Of a stretch of DNA of 64,000 bases, positions 54,700 through 64,000 are shown piece by piece. Made by a program: the position numbers and the translations under genes. This DNA comes from Phylloscopus collybita (Eukaryota > Chordata > Aves > Passeriformes > Phylloscopidae). Position 1 is the first letter of the stretch, and each line of letters begins with the position of its first letter. The DNA lies in the NCBI GenBank assembly GCA_027886175.1, contig JAJNNQ010000078.1:1240001-1304000 (forward strand), in the 5' to 3' direction. Below the pieces are notes generated by a model, which made no database searches, was not told the origin of the DNA, and worked only from the letters and a program-made list of their open reading frames with translations.

Positions 54700-57120
54700 G
54701 AGGAGAGTGCCTTAGGCTGGGGGTTCCTCCTTGCCCAAGTTCCTCTCAGGAAATCATTGGGCACCTTGTGCCTGTAAGAACCTCCAAAACACCAAGATTC
54801 AGCCAAAAAGTCCTCCAAACATCAAGACACAGAACAGAAACTCCCCAAACATGAAGAGTCAGCCAAAACCTCTTCTAAAACATAAAGGTTCAGCCCCTTG
54901 CAAAAACTCAAAGCACCAACATTTTGCCCAATAAAGCTCAGAAACACCAAGATTCACTCCCATGAAAATCCTGGATCCCCCTCCCCAGTCACCTGCTGCA
55001 TGTGGTAGGGAAACGCTCCCGGGGCTGGGGGAGGCTGCAGATCCAGGGAGGGGTGGAACCTTGTGGTGCCTCCTCTTCCTGCTCCTCCTCCTCCTGTGTC
55101 CCTACTCTTCCTCACACTCCTCTTCCTCCTACTGTTCCTCCTTCTCCTGCACAATCCCACCTTCTCCTCCCACATGAATCCTTTGACCATTTTGTTCTTC
55201 ATCCCTGCTTCTCCTTCCCTTCTCCTCCTGCCCCCAGGATTGACTGGGGACCCGAGAGTGTCCAGGAGACAGACGAGTGACAGATCAGGGGGGTCTGGGA
55301 AGAGTCAGCAGGGAGAGAGCACTGAAAATCTCATCAGTGAGGACACTGGGATCTTCAGGGAGTAAACATGGCAGGGCACCCATGCAGGGTGGAAAAGGGA
55401 AAGCCAGGAAGGGGTCCTGGCAAAAGGGAGGATGATTCCAAAATATCTCTGAAGGGTCCCTTGGGAGAATGTTGAGGCAGTTTGCACATTCTCCCAGAGG
55501 TGATTAAGGACATGGACACCCAGGGGGGCAATTAGGGAAGTCAAGAAGGGATTTAGACAACAGGGGATGGATGGTGTTGGTGTGCTGGGAAGGGAAAGGA
55601 TGAAGGGGAATGTGCAAGAATATGGTGAAGGCAAGAAGCAGCAGCAGGAATCGCTGTGGGAAGAAAAAGGATGATGGAAAAGAGGAGGAAGAGAAAAATA
55701 CTGAGCACTGGAACATTCTTCAGCAGGGTGTGACGCTCAGAATTTGCCAGCTGATGCAGATCCCTTGTATCCCCGGTTTCCAGGAGAGGAAAACAAGGAG
55801 GTCAGGATTTCAGGGGGTTTCTCTGTGCTGGCAGCAGCAGCAGCGGGCGCAGAGCTGCGGCACTGGGAGCACGGGCTGGGGGCCTGTGGGGAGCTGCGGG
55901 GCCGGGCCGGGGCTGTGGGGCAGCCGGGGCTCAGCGCCGGGTGCTGCCTGAGCCCAGCACCCCCCGGGCAGGGCCGGCAGTGGCCCCCGGCCCCCAGGAG
56001 GCTGCGGGACGCCCCGGCCGCTGCCCGGCCCCGTGGAGCTGCCGGCCCTGCCCGCCGGGGGAGCCGCCTTTGGACACTGCGGCAGGACAGGCACCGCCTC
56101 TGGGACACGGGCTGGGGAGGGCACGGGGAGCACAAGGACCGGCAGCAAGGAACAGCTTCTCCCAGCACAGCAACCACACAGACTCCACAATTCAGCAGTG
56201 ATTAATTCGCTGTTACACTGCCCTGTGCTGGAGCCTGCGGAGCAGCCCGGCTCCCTCCCGCTGTGCCCAGAGGGCTGCACACACTGCTCACCTTGGCCAG
56301 GAGTTGCAGGGCAGCAGGCACAAGAGCAGGAATGCTCAGCCAGGCCTGCAGCCCTGGGCTGTCCTTGGCCTTTCTCTCCTGCTGTGCAGACTGCACAGGG
56401 CCAATGCCCCCAGGCTGTGCTGTGCCCAGCAGGGCTGCGCTTCCCCTGGGCAGCGGCAGCTGCCAGCTGGGCTCTGAGAGCCCAGGATTCGCCCAGGGCC
56501 ACCAAGAGGCACCCAGGGCCGGGCTGCTGCCTCTTGCAGCTCCAAGGGCCTCACTGCAGCCTCCTCTGCCCCGGCTCAGGCTGCTCCGGGCTCTGCCAGG
56601 GCTCTGCTGGGGCTGCGGCCTGGCCAAGGCAGGGCCTGCTCTCCCCTGGCCCTCGCTGACAGCTCTGCACCAGCTCTGCAGCTTTCCCTGCAGCCTCCCT
56701 GAGCTCTCTGCTCCCTCACTTGGGCAAAACTCTCCTCCAGCCAAAGAGATTGCACTTAGGGATATAAATCCAAGGGGCAGGAACCCCAGTGCTCTCCAGT
56801 CATAGCTCAAGGCCTGCATGTGCACAGGACATTTGGGCTGCCCCACCCCTCCTTTGGTTCTGCCTGCAAATGCCACTGCCCTTTCTGCCTCAAACACAAG
56901 TGCCACAGCGGGGGAAAACCCAGCCAGTGGGTCATATTCCAAAGGCACTGTGGTCTGGAGAGGATGGATGAAGAGGAGCCTTCCCCACTTTCAAACCGTA
57001 CCAAAGAAGCCATCAATGTCACTTTCCCCCTCTGAGAAAAAAAATGGAGAGTTCAGAAGGAAATGTTGAGCTTTCTCACAGGCTCAGAAGGAGGGGAATC
57101 TTGGAAATTGAGCTTGAGAT
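54700..57120. other. no firm gene; GC-rich block 55830-56700
   Basis: 54780-54960 carries short repeats (aaacaccaagattcagccaaaa). 54960-55300 is CCT-rich and may be upstream zinc-finger gene sequence. 55830-56700 is GC-rich, with open frames on both strands of low-complexity Ala/Pro/Gly composition and no clear splice pattern. Possibly a CpG island or noncoding transcript near the end of the right PAK-like gene. Confidence 0.35.
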
Positions 57121-57129
57121 TTCACAAAC

Positions 57130-57135
57130 TTTATT
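57130..57135 (-). terminator. poly(A) signal of the right PAK-like gene
   Basis: AATAAA on the minus strand lies about 350 bases past the stop codon. The 3' UTR between them is largely the minisatellite at 57137-57480. Confidence 0.55.
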
Positions 57136-57136
57136 T

Positions 57137-57480
57137 ACAATCCTATGCAACAATCCTCCTCTACCAACTTAGCTACAATCCTCCTCTACCAGCCTAGCTA
57201 CAATTCTACTCTACAATCCTAACTACAATCCTACTCTACCAACCTACCTACAAACCTACTCTACAATCATAGCTACAGTCCTACTCTACCAACTTATCTA
57301 CAATCTTCCTCTATCAACCTAGCTATAATCCTACTCTATAGTCCTACTCTACCATCCTACCTACAAACCTACTCTACGAACCTAGCTAAAATCCTATTCT
57401 ACCACCCTAGCTACAATTCTACTCTACAATCCCAGCTACAGTCCTACTTTACAATCCTATCTACAATCCTACTCTACAAT
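57137..57480. repeat. minisatellite in the kinase 3' UTR
   Basis: Degenerate tandem units built on ctacaatcctactctaccaa, mostly 14-21 bases, fill almost the whole predicted 3' UTR of the right PAK-like gene. Confidence 0.8.
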
Positions 57481-57485
57481 CCTTC

Positions 57486-60400
57486 TCAGAGCTGTTCTCT
57501 GAGATGCCAGTTCAAAAGTAATTCTTCTATTCCAGTCTCCTCCTTCCACTTGTTCACGGAAAGGATCAGTGGAATCAGGCTGGATGCAGGCTTGGCAGAT
57601 GTAACAAATGGATGCTGCACAAAGGAAAAAAACCCATCATTAGCATCATTACTTTCCATGCGAAGATCCTCAAAGGCAGGGTAATATTTTTGAAATGAAA
57701 TGGAGATTGAGTCAGAGTAGGTCTAAGGAGCAACACTGGGGCAACAGGGGCACACCTTGCTGCAAGAGCTGCTAAGTGCCCCAGCCCTGGAAATATTTCA
57801 GATCTGAGCATCCTGATCTCTTTCAGGATGTCCCTGCTCATGGCAGTGCACTTGGAGCAGATGAGCTTTACAGGTCCCTGTCAGCCCAGCCCAGTCCAGG
57901 ATTGCTGAGTGTTTTCCTTTGAACAGCACAGAGAGCAGAGGTGAGGAGGAGGGGGCTCATCGGATGCCTTGCACTCCAGTGGAGGAGGAGCTCATCCCTG
58001 GGACACTGTTCCACCTGCAGCCCCCGGGCATTTTACCTGCAGGAGCTCCTGGGCAGACCAGCGCCGCGCCTCGTCTGTCTGCAGGCAGCAGCTCAGGAAG
58101 TCACGCAGCAAAGGGGAGAGGAGCCTGGGCTGCCGCAGCTCTGGGATGCCTTTGGTGGCTATCAGGAGCTGAGCCTGGAGGAAAAGGAAACACCAGTCTC
58201 TCCCCTGCTTCTTTCACTGTGTCTCTAACTGCTCTCCCAGATCCCATTGTTCAAGCTCCACTCTGCAGTGGCAGTTTGTTTCTGCCGTGGCACAGAGGCA
58301 CAGATGACTTTCCTGTACCAACAAAAAACCCAAACCCCAATGCAGCCACAGCTTTCCCAACACTCAGCATATCTGGCCTTGGCAGCTGATTTCATTGACT
58401 GACCTCGTGAGTGGAAACTACATCAGCAAAAGCACCTTTGCTTCCCTGAGGATTCCCTTGACCAGCTTGACAGGCTATTTGGAGGAGGGACTTTGCTCTA
58501 CTAACTCTACTGTTTCCAAGGAGTATGACATGAAAAGCATCTCTGCAGTGCCTGCTGGTCCCTTAAGCCCAGCTGGCATCAAACAAAAGTCATCAAGCTT
58601 TTTGCTTGGTTCTTGAAAACAATGGTAATTGAAAGTAAAGAAAGGAAATCCCTCAGTTATTCCTCAGGTAAGGAAACAAACATTTGGAATCTCATCTTCA
58701 ACACAGACACATGAAGATGCCTGCAGAAATGCATTGGGATGAAAATGCCTGTTTGGGCACACAGGAAACACCTGCAGCTCTCTCAGCAGACTGCAAATTT
58801 CAGCCTCCCTTATGCATCAAAAGGAAAATTTTGGTGGTGAAATCAGAAGAGGGAGAAATTCCATCCCTGTGGTAGCCCTCTGCTCATTTGGATACTCAGG
58901 TCAATGCATTCATGGTGTGCCCATCCTAGAAAGTGCCAGGAAACAAAGGGGAGGGTTTGGCAGGCTCTGCACATCACCAGGCTTCAGCTTGGTGACATGG
59001 AGAAAGTGGCTTGGCTTAGGAAGGAAATATGGTCACTGAGTGTTTCAGAAGCACTGCACAAGAAGCACAAGAGACGCTGTGGCCTTCACACCCTCATGTC
59101 CATGTTCCAGGCAAGTTTCCCTGTGAGAAGAATGGGGGTGCACTTCTTCTCTCCAAACCACTGCTTTAGAAACTCTTTTGGGTTTGGGTTTGTTTCCTCC
59201 AATTCAGGAAAGATGACACCAGTTCTAAGGTGTTTGTTTCCTGTTGGCAGGGCCATCTCCACAGCCAAAAGAGCTGGAACAACTTCTAAGCCAAAGCAAA
59301 ATGTTGCCTGAGAATGGAGATTGTTTGCGTGGGGTGAGGCTGGAGTTCCCCCAGTGGTGCACCCAAACCTACAGCAGATGCTGATGTGCTGCAGGGACAT
59401 TTTCCAAACGGGACCGTGGTGGCAGCAGTTCCAGCAGATGGCAATGGGATTTTGTCCAAGGGCACCCAGAAGGTGGGAGAGGTGAGAAAGACAGCGGGAC
59501 CAGAGAGCATTGACACCTTACCGAGACAGGACTTTCACTCTGGTAGGGAACTTCCTGCTCCACCATCTCAATGCCCACAATGCCAAATGACCAAATGTCC
59601 ACTTTGGGGCCATAGGGTTGACCTCTGACCACTTCAGGTGCCATCCACCAAGCAGTCCCGATCACCGAGCTGCGTCTGCTCTGCTCAGGGGTGAGTTGAG
59701 CAGAGAGGCCAAAATCAGCTGGGGAGAAAGCAAAAGACTGGTTTGAGTTGCAGATTGTGCAATTAGGAAAGCAAGCAAAGGAATTGCCCAGTGTAAGTTT
59801 GGGAAGTGCTGTTGAATCTCCTGGACAACTGTCCCTGCTCTGTTTCCTCAGGACTTTAGCCAAGGCAATATGGCTTTGGCTACTTCAAAAATCCCCACAG
59901 TTTTTACACTGCCTCCAGCAGTGGCTTTTGTTCCCCTGAAGCTTTAGACTTGTAGCTCCCTCCCTTGGGAAGGGACACACACAGAGCACAGCCACTCTGG
60001 ACTGCTTGTTCCTTGCGCTGGGTCTGTGCACGTGGGAACCGTGTGGTCAGCTCACAGCAGGGGTCCCTGCACTGCCACCAGCACCATTTTTGGGGGGCTG
60101 GCAGTCACTCCAAAGCAGCCCCACACCCCCCATGTCCCTGGAACGCTGCACCTGACCAAGAATATACTGACCCAGCTTGACAGAGCCATCGGTTCTGAGG
60201 AGGATGTTGAGGCTCTTCACATCCCGGTGCAGCACATGGTTGGAGTGGAGAAAAGCCAGTCCTTGCAGGCACTGAGACAGAAAAGAGAAACAGGAGGGCA
60301 AAAATCCCTGCTGTGATTTCATCACACCAGAAAGAAAACAGCTCTCAAAGATTCCCTCTCCAGGGGAATGGGCAGTAATGGCAGGACATAGTGCCATGGA

Positions 60401-63152
60401 GAGCAGGAGCTTGCTGCTCCTACACCAGCAGAGCAGCACCTTCCTAAAGAAAGGCAGGTCAGCTTTGCAAAGAGCAACAGCAACTGCTCTTGTAGACTCC
60501 CCCCTGCAAACCAGCCACAAGGACTGCTGCTGCAGTGCATGTGCTCAGAAGTCAAGAGCACTTTGGCTGCACTGCTGACCTTTCCAGCTGAGCACTGAGA
60601 GAAGTGAGTCTCTCTTTTTCCTTTGCTGTTTGTTTCAAATGCTGCCACCACCACCTTTGCTTTCACAGGCAAGGAATGCAGTGCAGACAGGCCAAAGTTT
60701 AGAGAGGCAAGATGGAGAACAGCAAATCCAAGAGACAGAGTGAGAATGCAACAGCAGCAGAGAAGAGCACAAGAACAGAGTGCAGTGGGTGCAGGGCACT
60801 GGCAGGCAGTTCACTTGAGATGCTCCTGCTTGCCCAGAGCACGGCAGCAACACAGAAACAAAGGCTGGCACATGGAATTGCTCCTGTTCTGAGCCCTTTT
60901 CCCAGACAGTCCTGCCCAAGCCCTGGGAAGCACAGGTGGGATCCCTCACCTCCCGACTGAGAGCTGCAATCTCCTCTTCAGTCATGTTGGTCTCTCTGAT
61001 GACATCATTCAGAGTGCCTCCATCCATGTATTCCATCACCAGCCAGAGTTCCCCATGCACAAGGTAGCTGAAAGAAGGAAACAAGGCCGTGCAGATGAAC
61101 AGGCATGGCTACGTTGGCTTTGTGCTTGATTCTTCTTTCTGGGCCCCTTTGTGACAAGGACAGAATTAAAGGAACAGGCATTCCCTCTAGGTGTGCCTTG
61201 TTTGCAGTCTGTGCAGTCTCAAGGAGAATGGCACAGCTGTGAAAAAGGAGATGTCTCTGATGGCCAGCAAGGGAAAAGTGCAGTTTAGAAAGAGCCAGTC
61301 TGAGAAACCTGTCACACATGGTATTTCTGGAAATAAGCACCTGGTGTTCCTGGCATGGACAGCCATGGAAAAGAGGGGCAACAACCCAAGGGAAATCCTC
61401 TCTAGGATGGTTGATCAGCGTTGGAAGAGGCTTTAAAAAATCAATCCTGAGACAACATGGGGGCAGTGACTTTAAAGGGTATTGACTCACTGTGGTGGGG
61501 TTGATCCAGGTTTCTGAACCATTTTCCAACCATGTGTTGGAAAGCCAGGGAAGACACATGCAGACAAAATGCACTCTCTTCCCAGCCATTGGGGATGAGT
61601 GGAGAAATAATCATGAACCAAGAATTAACAGCTCTCTTCTCTGCCAGTATCCCAAGTGGGTTTTTAACCTTGCATGCTTTCAGTATGGAAACAAACATTC
61701 ATGGGATGAGACCATGAGCACTCACCTGTCTAAATAATTCACAACACAGGGACTCCTGTTCCTCCTCATGACTGTGATTTCATTAAGGATTCCTTGCTTC
61801 CTCCTCACTTGCTGAAGATCTATTTTCTTGATGGCCACCTGAAATGACATTGAAAATCGGTCACTTTAGCAGTTGGTGGCACGAGACCACAGCACACAGG
61901 GAGCGAGTGATTTTGCAATGACACAGGGGAGCCAAAGTGCCAAAGTGCCTTGTGCTCAGACAAAGGAGTAATTAGGAACTGACATTCCAACAGCCCATTT
62001 CTCTGCTCCCTTGGGGAACCCATGCCTTGCTACTCTGTGGATACACCTTGGGCTCTAAGCAGGGCTTAGGGCTTTCAGGGATGCCTTGCAGATCTCTCCC
62101 CACGTGCAGTTCCCAAGTGCAGCACTGCAGGTGGCTGAGGAACTGCCAGGAACATTCAGATGGATTTGCTGGCAGGCAGAAATGAGAATTCAGGACTCTG
62201 AAGCCGTAGCCCCAGAGAGCAGTGAGATGCTCTAAGGCACCACCTTTGGTGGAGCAATTGAGAGCCAGGGAGAGCGTCCTTCTCTGCAAGGAACCGCTGC
62301 CCTCCTTGCCTTCCTTCTGGCAGCTGGGAAGGACAAAGCCTGTCCCAAATGCACTTGGCAGGCTGGCAGCAGTCTGTGCTCCTGGTGCCTTTGCAGCACA
62401 GCTCTGCCCACAGCTCCAGCCACAGCTGAGACAAGAGAGGAAAGCCCTGGAGAGCAGCAGGACCTGCAGGGGCTGTTGACATTTACCTCTGTTCCTGTGG
62501 CAGTGTCGACCGCTCTGCTGACAACTCCAAAGCCCCTGGAAACAAAAGAGCAGCAAAGGAAGGAGAAGCCATTCAGATCTTGGAGGGAAAGCCAGCCCAG
62601 CCAGGAGATGTCTGCTGGAAATGCCTCAAAGCTGCAGCAGGCAGGAGGACTCTGCCAGAAGGCAGATGCTGCATTTTCCTCTCAAGTGCATGGGGCACTG
62701 GGCCTGTTCCTGAAGCACTGGGCTTTACTGCCTCAGCTCAAAAGGCCACTTGATTCTTTCATCAAGGATTTCAGTTTCTAAACTGGGCCCTTGTTATCCC
62801 AACCACAGACTATTTCCTGCAGCAAACTCTTAGGAAGAAATGTTCCTGAGAACTGTTATCTGACTGCTGTGATAGGGGGTAGGTTGCTGTTTCTGGCAAT
62901 GCAATGGAAGTGTCTTGGACAATGCCTTCTGAGCACACTTACAAATTCTGGCTGGTACTGAGAGATGGGGCAGCCTAACCCCAGTGTCAGAGGATGTTTG
63001 CAGCTTGCCTGGCTTCACACTTGGCAGATATTCCAGCAGCAAATCACCTGCCCCATGATTGTGTAGGAGTAACTGTGCTTGGACTCACCCGCTGCCAAGA
63101 TTTTCCAGTTCAATGTATTTCCTCAGGGGATTTCCCCTGCTCACCATTTGCC
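57486..63152 (-). CDS. PAK-like Ser/Thr kinase, right copy (3' part, complete kinase domain)
   Basis: Eight minus-strand exons join in phase and end at TGA (57488-57486): 63089-63152, 62487-62535, 61726-61838, 60950-61067, 60172-60271, 59522-59718, 58037-58174, 57486-57614. The 5' exons lie beyond the right edge. All catalytic landmarks are present: glycine loop GSGGFGVV, VAIK, alpha-C Glu, [11 protein letters not shown], and an activation segment [15 protein letters not shown] in which Ser replaces the usual PAK phospho-Thr. The C-lobe follows, with ELLQHPFV near the end. After the family's usual end there is a Lys/Glu-rich tail ending HLREQL. No stop or frameshift is seen, so this copy could encode an active STE20/PAK-family kinase. 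It differs from the left copy at a few residues, for example VHGEL against VHEEL and TEEEI against SEDEI. Confidence 0.85.
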
Positions 63153-64000
63153 CTGAGGGAAACAAAATGCAAGATGCTCACTTGAAAGCAGAGATCCCAC
63201 CATCCCAGAGACACAAAAGGCAGCCCCACTGTCCGGGGCTCTGAGCCCTTTGTGGCCAGCTGGGTAACAACAACAACCACTAGAACCACAACCAGACAGG
63301 CAGCTCTGCAGGCCAAGCAGGCCAGCACAGAGACTGATTTTCTGCAGTGCTTGGAAGAGATCTTTGATAGAAAACAAAGCACAGGGAGATGCATTCCCAG
63401 GAGAGGAGGGCATCTTCTCCACCTGGCAGTGGAGAGGAATATTTTTCTGCAGCCTTAAGGTCTATCCTAGCCAAACCTAAAAACTCAAACTATTGATTCA
63501 GGTCCTTGGTTGCTGTACTCTTGTAACTTCTCCTACTTTCAAGCTTTGCAGTTGCAGCTAATTCCAAGTTCTTCTGCTCTTTCTCTTTCTGGGTTCTGCT
63601 TTCACACCTTTCTGAAAGCCTTCTTACCTCAGACACATCTTTATAAGAACAAGCTATGATATTAAATACAGATTGCTATAAAAGTATCTGGTTTTTCATT
63701 GGAGGTGCAAAACAACCACCTCTTGCTCTCTGTTCCTGCTGTCACCTGATGTTCTTTCAAAGGAGTTCTCACTGACAAAAATATAATATTCTCATAAAAA
63801 AACCCTGTAGAGGTAGTAGTGGTAACAAGAACAGTCATAAAAATGACACCAGTAAGACACATGGGGCAGAAGAGCTCCTTCAGGATGGAGAAAAAAACCC
63901 TACCCAAAAAAATCCAGAAAAAGCCCCAAACTGAAAACAAAACCACAACCAAAAGACAAAGCACCAAACCAAATCAATTTCTGTGAAGTCTTTTTGCTCT
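60818..64000. repeat. direct segmental duplication, right arm
   Basis: Same-orientation partner of 1-3183, carrying exons at 60950, 61726, 62487 and 63089 that correspond to 133, 910, 1671 and 2272. Continues past the window end. Confidence 0.95.

Noticed and set aside
55744..56205. Plus-strand Ala/Gly/Pro-rich open frame
   Set aside because: GC-rich low-complexity block open on several frames; no splice sites or recognisable domain.

Overview
The window looks like a repeat-rich, GC-variable piece of a songbird (passerine) genome. The evidence is a CR1-like LINE piece, an ERVL-type and a betaretrovirus-like endogenous provirus, MHC class I first exons of songbird style, a fragment of the songbird C2H2 zinc-finger linker exon, and multi-exon genes with GT/AG introns. 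There is no bacterial-type gene organisation. I had no database access, so family names rest on motifs and splice-phase consistency.

Layout. (1) 1-7433, minus strand: the 5' part of a PAK-like protein kinase gene. Twelve exons join in phase; its 3' end lies off the left edge. (2) 57120-64000, minus strand: the 3' part of a second, nearly identical PAK-like gene. Positions 60818-64000 repeat 1-3183 at a constant spacing of 60817 bases, so the two ends of the window are direct duplicates. Together the copies show a composite 657-residue protein: short hydrophobic N-terminus, proline/acidic segment, coiled-coil exons, then a catalytically complete STE20/PAK kinase domain, with no CRIB domain visible. 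A single 49-bp exon of a third, diverged relative sits at 16477-16525 on the plus strand. (3) 17333-32000 and 42180-45470: five copies plus two fragments of an unrecognised Ala/Leu-rich gene family (copies at 18108, 21483, 27009, 28934 and 43478). At least two are broken. They are embedded in shared flanks, minisatellites and a roughly 1.9-kb inverted repeat. (4) 32240-33320 and 39780-41220: MHC class I-like promoter and first-exon units with no downstream exons. An ERVL provirus (33329-39776, minus) is inserted into one of them with a clean 5-bp target duplication. (5) 10930-13411: an older, broken plus-strand copy of the same ERVL family. (6) 45471-46075: a truncated ERVL LTR abutting a betaretrovirus-like provirus (46076-54539, plus). 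This provirus has gag, pro, pol and a gamma-type env, and its right flank is a zinc-finger gene fragment.

Interpretation. The region resembles a rapidly rearranging multigene cluster in which segmental duplication, retroviral insertion and recombination have shuffled PAK-like, MHC-like, zinc-finger and unknown gene pieces. The unknown five-copy family and the CRIB-less coiled-coil PAK-like kinase are the best candidates for undescribed biology. The recombinant provirus is the best-supported genome-dynamics observation.
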